A DNA stretch of 28,300 bases from JBAJNL01 sp036881885. GTDB taxonomy: Bacteria > Pseudomonadota > Alphaproteobacteria > Holosporales > Hepatobacteraceae. Of this stretch, positions 25,160 through 28,300 are shown one piece after another (position 1 is the stretch's first letter; each line of letters opens with the position of its first letter). The notes beneath the pieces are model-generated. The model was not told where the DNA came from. It saw only the letters and a program-made list of their open reading frames with translations, and did no database searches. The position numbers and the translations under genes were made by a program. Where the stretch lies: the NCBI GenBank assembly GCA_036881885.1, contig JBAJNL010000016.1, forward strand, positions 1 to 28,300, in the 5' to 3' direction.

Positions 25160-26257
25160 TTACGAAACTTTTTGCGCCGAGGCTGAAAAAAGGTCATACG
25201 TTGCAAGGCGCTCCATTTCTTTTTCAATTTCTGCCTTGAGGGTGCTGTTTGCCATATCTGCCGCCATCTCGATCGCATAGCTAAAGGCCAACGGATCTGC
25301 ACCACCATGACTTTTAACGGCCACACCGTCTAATCCTAACCAAAACGCTCCATTATATTTGCGTGGATCAAGCTGCGTTGCAAGCGTTTTAAGAACGCCC
25401 CTTGCACAAAGATAGGCCAGCTTTGTCGCAAACGAGCTTTTAAAGCAGTTTTTAAGCGACTGCAAAAGAAACTCAACAGTGCCTTCAGACGCCTTAAGCG
25501 CCACATTGCCTGAAAATCCGTCAGCCACCACAACATCAACGGTGCCTTTGGTGATGTCGTTGCCTTCTACAAAGCCATAATAGTGAGGCAAAACCTTTTT
25601 AAGGCATTTGGCGGCCTCTTTGATAGATTCAACACCTTTGAGCATTTCAGAGCCTACATTCAAAAGGCCCACCTTTGGCTGCTCGCAAAACAAAAGGTGA
25701 CGGGCAAAAACACGCCCCATCAACGCAAACTCTACCAGATGACGAGCCGAACAGGTTAAGTTGCCACCAAGATCTAAAAAGACGGTCTCCCCTTTAAGAG
25801 TCGGCACTTGGCTCACAATAGCAGGACGTGTCACACCCTGCAGCGTTTTTAAAACAAATTTCGCCAACGCCAAGTAGGCACCCGTATTGCCCGCAGAAAC
25901 CGTTGCATTACACACGCCACTTTTGGTGGCATCAAGCGCTAAACGCATACTTGATTGACGCAGACTGCGCAAAGCCTCGGCGGGTTTTGTGGAGGCTAAA
26001 ATCTTTTCTTCGGTATGCTGCAGCGTTGTGACTTTTGCAAGCGTTTTGTGGCGCTTTAAAAGTGGCAAAAGCACCTCTTGGTCCCCAAACAGCTCGAAAG
26101 AGAGAAAGGGCAAACGCGCAAGGGCAAGTGCCATGCCCTTGATCACACTTGATGGCGCATGATCACCCCCCATGCCATCAACAGCAATCTTAAGTGGACG
26201 AGGCAAAGCTTTGGGCGCCATAGGCATATCAGATTCGGCGGGCAGTTTCGACGTCAC
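25160..26257 (-). CDS. plsX: Phosphate acyltransferase PlsX
   Basis: PlsX makes acyl-phosphate from acyl-ACP for the PlsY step of phosphatidic acid synthesis. The 365-residue protein shows KIAVDGMGGDHAPSSVIKG at residues 23-41, the family hallmark, plus SAGNTGAYLA, LDLGGN, LLNVGSE, GFVEGNDI and DVVVADGFSGNVALK. I take the GTG at 26257, which overlaps the rpmF stop (GTGA); an ATG at 26227 would remove ten residues and is nearly as plausible, since neither has a clear ribosome-binding site. Length is normal and no motif is missing. Confidence 0.95.
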   Translation of the reverse strand: MTSKLPAESDMPMAPKALPRPLKIAVDGMGGDHAPSSVIKGMALALARLPFLSFELFGDQEVLLPLLKRHKTLAKVTTLQHTEEKILASTKPAEALRSLRQSSMRLALDATKSGVCNATVSAGNTGAYLALAKFVLKTLQGVTRPAIVSQVPTLKGETVFLDLGGNLTCSARHLVEFALMGRVFARHLLFCEQPKVGLLNVGSEMLKGVESIKEAAKCLKKVLPHYYGFVEGNDITKGTVDVVVADGFSGNVALKASEGTVEFLLQSLKNCFKSSFATKLAYLCARGVLKTLATQLDPRKYNGAFWLGLDGVAVKSHGGADPLAFSYAIEMAADMANSTLKAEIEKEMERLATYDLFSASAQKVS

Positions 26258-26475
26258 GAAGCCGGCGCATCACCTGCCAGTGCCGCATCGGACACAGCCT
26301 GTTTCTGCTCGACGACAAGACGCCCTTTATAGTGACCACACTCTTTGCAAACGCAGTGTGGCCTTTTATACTCACCACAGTGCGAACACTGAGACAGCGC
26401 CTCTGCAGACAGAGCACTGTGCGAACGACGGAGACGCTTACGCCTTAGGGACGTTTTCTTCTTAGGGACGGCCAT
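26254..26475 (-). CDS. rpmF: 50S ribosomal protein L32
   Basis: L32 is a small protein of the large ribosomal subunit. The 73-residue sequence starts MAVPKKKTS, followed by the Arg-rich RRKRLRRSHSAL. It has the zinc-ribbon set C30, C33, C43 and C46 (CSHCGE and CVCKECGHY), so it is the Cys-containing form rather than the Cys-less form found in some other alphaproteobacteria. The C-terminus is a typical short tail. It heads the rpmF-plsX-fabH run. The DUF177 (yceD) gene often found just before rpmF is not present here. Confidence 0.95.
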   Translation of the reverse strand: MAVPKKKTSLRRKRLRRSHSALSAEALSQCSHCGEYKRPHCVCKECGHYKGRLVVEQKQAVSDAALAGDAPAS

Positions 26476-26578
26476 AGAATGATTGTAACTACCTCTTCAA
26501 AACTCTTCTTTTTTCTACCCCATATCCTTTAAAACATCAAGCCCTACCCACAAGACCACAAAGATCTGGCTTTTCACG

Positions 26579-26929
26579 CTAACCTCTCGCAGTGCTCACC
26601 TTATGACCTTTCCAATAGATCGGATGGTCAACGTATGAGCGATGATGTCGTGTTAGTTTTTCTTTTTCTTTGCAATGTTGCAGACAACGATTGTAGATCT
26701 TGTGAGTCTGATGCGTCTCACCAAACAAATGGGATGCGCAACCTGCATTACACATTGCAAGCTCTGATGCCACACAAGGCGCGGTGACAAAACCACTTAG
26801 CACCAAACCATATAGGCCATATCGCGCATTTTTTTGTAAAACACGCGCAGCTGCTTTCTGCTTTGCGACATACAACAACATTGCAAAACTGAAAAAAACA
26901 AAACTGGAACATAACACACAGAAAAACAT
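26579..26929 (-). CDS. Small membrane/exported protein with twin CX3C motif, unknown function
   Basis: I do not recognise this family. From ATG 26929, with AGGG about 8 nt upstream, it has 116 residues. Two hydrophobic segments are seen: residues 1-19 (MFFCVLCSSFVFFSFAMLL) and 37-55 (YGLYGLVLSGFVTAPCVAS), separated by a basic linker (KQKAAARVLQKNAR). The polar C-terminus has paired cysteines, C60-x3-C64 and C82-x3-C86, 17 residues apart, followed by a His/Lys-rich tail. Twin CX3C spacing is known from helical hairpins stabilised by two disulfides, so an extracytoplasmic, oxidised hairpin is a reasonable inference. A later ATG at 26881 would leave only the second segment, as a signal peptide. 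The in-frame GTG at 26938 is less likely. The gene is divergent from the next one. Confidence 0.6.
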   Translation of the reverse strand: MFFCVLCSSFVFFSFAMLLYVAKQKAAARVLQKNARYGLYGLVLSGFVTAPCVASELAMCNAGCASHLFGETHQTHKIYNRCLQHCKEKEKLTRHHRSYVDHPIYWKGHKVSTARG

Positions 26930-26974
26930 TAACAACACCCTGATTTAATAGAAAATTTTTTACTTATCTCAATT

Positions 26975-27010
26975 ATTGTTTTTTTTGTTTAAAAAATAAT
27001 AAAAAACAAT
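26975..27010. repeat. Perfect 10-bp inverted repeat in AT-rich divergent region
   Basis: ATTGTTTTTT at 26975-26984 is exactly repeated in inverted form as AAAAAACAAT at 27001-27010, with a 16-bp spacer. It could be a regulator site, a bidirectional terminator-like hairpin, or the by-product of A/T tracts; the G/C inside both arms makes pure chance somewhat less likely. Confidence 0.5.
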
Positions 27011-27026
27011 TTTTCAGAAACTAACA

Positions 27027-27055
27027 TTGATCAAAATAATTAATAAACATACAGT
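27027..27055 (+). promoter_or_regulatory. Candidate promoter of the secreted-protein gene
   Basis: TTGATC at 27027-27032 and TACAGT at 27050-27055 are separated by exactly 17 bp, each matching four of six consensus positions. Transcription would start near 27062, leaving a short leader with the GGGAG ribosome-binding site at 27081-27085. The call is by eye in an AT-rich region where such matches are common. Confidence 0.3.
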
Positions 27056-27089
27056 TAGAGATAAATATAAATTTAAAAAAGGGAGAAAA

Positions 27090-28238
27090 ATGAGATTTCG
27101 ACTGTACTCTATACCCACTTTGTTTTTATTGACAGCACCACTCCTTTGGAGTGCGCCGCCATCAGATCAAGATAAGGAACCCCCTGCTGCAAGTACTGCG
27201 ACCCCCTCTTCATCTTCTACCCACACCACTGAGGACGATCATCTAGAGGAGCTCTTAAAAAATGTACCTTCTGACAAACAACAGCAGCTGTCCAGCCAAC
27301 AAAAGGCGAAACTTAAAAGCATACTTAACCTTGCGCACCAAGCTGAGCAAGATGCTACCTGCGTTTTAGGCAAAAAAGATGCACTTTGGCAAAAAAAAGA
27401 CAAAACTGATCTTCAACAAGCAGATGAAACCGCTGCACTCGAACGCACCATATCCTTTCTCACTGCGCTTCACATCAAGGACGCCAAAAACAAAGCAGAA
27501 ACAATACAAGCAAATCATCAAATGCAGTGCAAAGAGGCTTTAGAGACAGCCAAAAATTTTTTCACTGATCTGCCAAGACACATTGCAGACTTGTTGCGCC
27601 TTTGGATCATTGAGCCTCAAACACTACAGATTAGCAAAACATCAGTCACCACCAGCACGTTGGAAACAAAAGAACAAAACAGCTTGTTTTTCAGCACATC
27701 CCGCATACCAGAAGCGGAGTCGCTTCCCAAAGAACGTACAGAAGAACTGGAAGCTGCACTGGCTCTTTTGCAGGAATCCTATCAAACAAAAGAAGCATCA
27801 GAAAGGGCAATGCAGGCGCTTTACACTGACAACTTAGAGTCCATCAGAGAAGCACGCTTGATAAAGCCTATGATCACCGATTGGTTAAAGAAACTTTGTG
27901 CACACTGTATCACCGAGCAAGACACAGGATCCCTGCTGTCACAACTTGCAAGCGAAGCAGCAAAAAAGCTTGAGGCATCAAACACGATCTCTGACTTGTG
28001 TGTGAAAAACATTCAACAAATCGTTGATGAGACGAGCGTGCAACATGAACAAAAAAACGCACACAAGCTTGAGCTCTATGCCAACTGCCCTGTGCCCTTT
28101 GAACAAAGACCAGCTTATATGCGCTCTTTTGCCAGCATTTATGAAAACTTGATAACACTTGTACAAAGCACACAAAAAACAGAAGCATCCTCCAGCAGAA
28201 GGTTGTACAAACAACTTCACTACGCACTTAACTGTTAA
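27090..28238 (+). CDS. Secreted protein of unknown function, helical, cysteine-containing
   Basis: No family is recognised. From ATG 27090, with GGGAG five nt upstream, it has 382 residues. Residues 1-22 (MRFRLYSIPTLFLLTAPLLWSA) are a clear signal peptide. Residues 23-50 are a low-complexity Pro/Ser/Thr/Asp linker (AASTATPSSSSTHTTEDD). The rest is rich in Lys, Glu, Gln and Ala and looks largely alpha-helical with coiled-coil-like stretches (about 62-155 and 210-300). Seven cysteines lie in the mature part (91, 147, 270, 273, 304, 333, 382), including CAHC and a C-terminal Asn-Cys. An in-frame TTG at 27027 is unlikely to be the start. It could be an effector or surface protein of the endosymbiont, but that is inference only. 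Confidence 0.7.
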   Translation: MRFRLYSIPTLFLLTAPLLWSAPPSDQDKEPPAASTATPSSSSTHTTEDDHLEELLKNVPSDKQQQLSSQQKAKLKSILNLAHQAEQDATCVLGKKDALWQKKDKTDLQQADETAALERTISFLTALHIKDAKNKAETIQANHQMQCKEALETAKNFFTDLPRHIADLLRLWIIEPQTLQISKTSVTTSTLETKEQNSLFFSTSRIPEAESLPKERTEELEAALALLQESYQTKEASERAMQALYTDNLESIREARLIKPMITDWLKKLCAHCITEQDTGSLLSQLASEAAKKLEASNTISDLCVKNIQQIVDETSVQHEQKNAHKLELYANCPVPFEQRPAYMRSFASIYENLITLVQSTQKTEASSSRRLYKQLHYALNC

Positions 28239-28257
28239 TGATCTGACGAAAACTGGC

Positions 28258-28285
28258 TGCAGGCGCTTTAAGCAAAGCGTCTGCA
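28258..28285 (+). terminator. Strong hairpin after the secreted-protein gene
   Basis: A 12-bp stem (arms TGCAGGCGCTTT and AAAGCGTCTGCA, one G-U pair) closes on an AAGC loop 20 bp after the stop. The T-run that follows is displaced (ACATATTGTTTT), so it is an imperfect intrinsic terminator. It may instead be an mRNA 3'-end stabiliser or serve a gene beyond the right edge. Confidence 0.6.
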
Positions 28286-28300
28286 ACATATTGTTTTAAA

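Larger units (their letters stand above)
26930..27089. promoter_or_regulatory. AT-rich divergent intergenic region
   Basis: The 160 bp between the twin-CX3C gene and the 382-residue secreted protein gene are far richer in A and T than anything else in the window, with long A- and T-tracts. They hold a perfect inverted repeat and a promoter-like pair, noted separately. This looks like a shared regulatory region, possibly with intrinsic curvature from the A-tracts. Confidence 0.55.

Noticed and set aside
1..28300. tRNA, rRNA, CRISPR, insertion sequence, prophage or integrase signals
   Set aside because: Intergenic gaps are short and none shows tRNA-like cloverleaves, spaced repeats or transposase-like coding sequence.

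Overview
The window looks like chromosome of an obligate intracellular alphaproteobacterium. The complex I genes have alphaproteobacterial NuoI/NuoG/NuoE features, the rpmF-plsX-fabH order and a DUF1013/TrcR gene are alphaproteobacterial, and a plastid/rickettsia-type ATP/ADP translocase is a hallmark of energy-parasitic lineages (Rickettsiales, Holosporales, Chlamydiae). The base composition is clearly less AT-rich than typical Rickettsia, so a Holosporales-type endosymbiont is my best inference; this is not proven by the sequence. No tRNA, rRNA, CRISPR array, insertion sequence or prophage gene was seen.

Region 1 (1-10898, minus strand): a compact NADH:quinone oxidoreductase operon in the order nuoA-B-C-D-E-F-G-H-I-J-K-L. 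Spacings are tiny or overlapping, and nuoL runs off the left edge. All iron-sulfur, FMN and proton-channel signature residues I checked are present, so complex I appears functional. Region 2 (10899-12763): a 257-bp divergent intergenic region, then tlc on the plus strand, closed by a clear intrinsic terminator. The cell therefore seems able both to respire and to import host ATP.

Region 3 (12846-20419): an exported SH3-type protein and dapA on the minus strand. Divergent from dapA lies a plus-strand run: soluble-type lytic transglycosylase, hslV, hslU, Xaa-Pro aminopeptidase and xseB. The theme is peptidoglycan precursor supply and turnover plus protein quality control. Region 4 (20447-26475, minus strand): in transcription order rpmF-plsX-fabH (ribosomal protein L32 and fatty acid/phospholipid initiation), a TrcR-like DUF1013 regulator, a half-size ABC exporter, and an APH(6)-like small-molecule kinase.

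Region 5 (26579-28300): the accessory-looking end. A small membrane or exported protein with a twin CX3C motif (minus) and a 382-residue signal-peptide protein without recognisable family (plus) diverge from a very AT-rich 160-bp region. That region carries a perfect 10-bp inverted repeat. The plus gene ends in a strong 12-bp hairpin. This divergent pair, the unusual Cys-Arg-Trp active-site neighbourhood in FabH, and the nuo/tlc arrangement are the most interesting points. I did not find a convincing wholly new multi-gene system.
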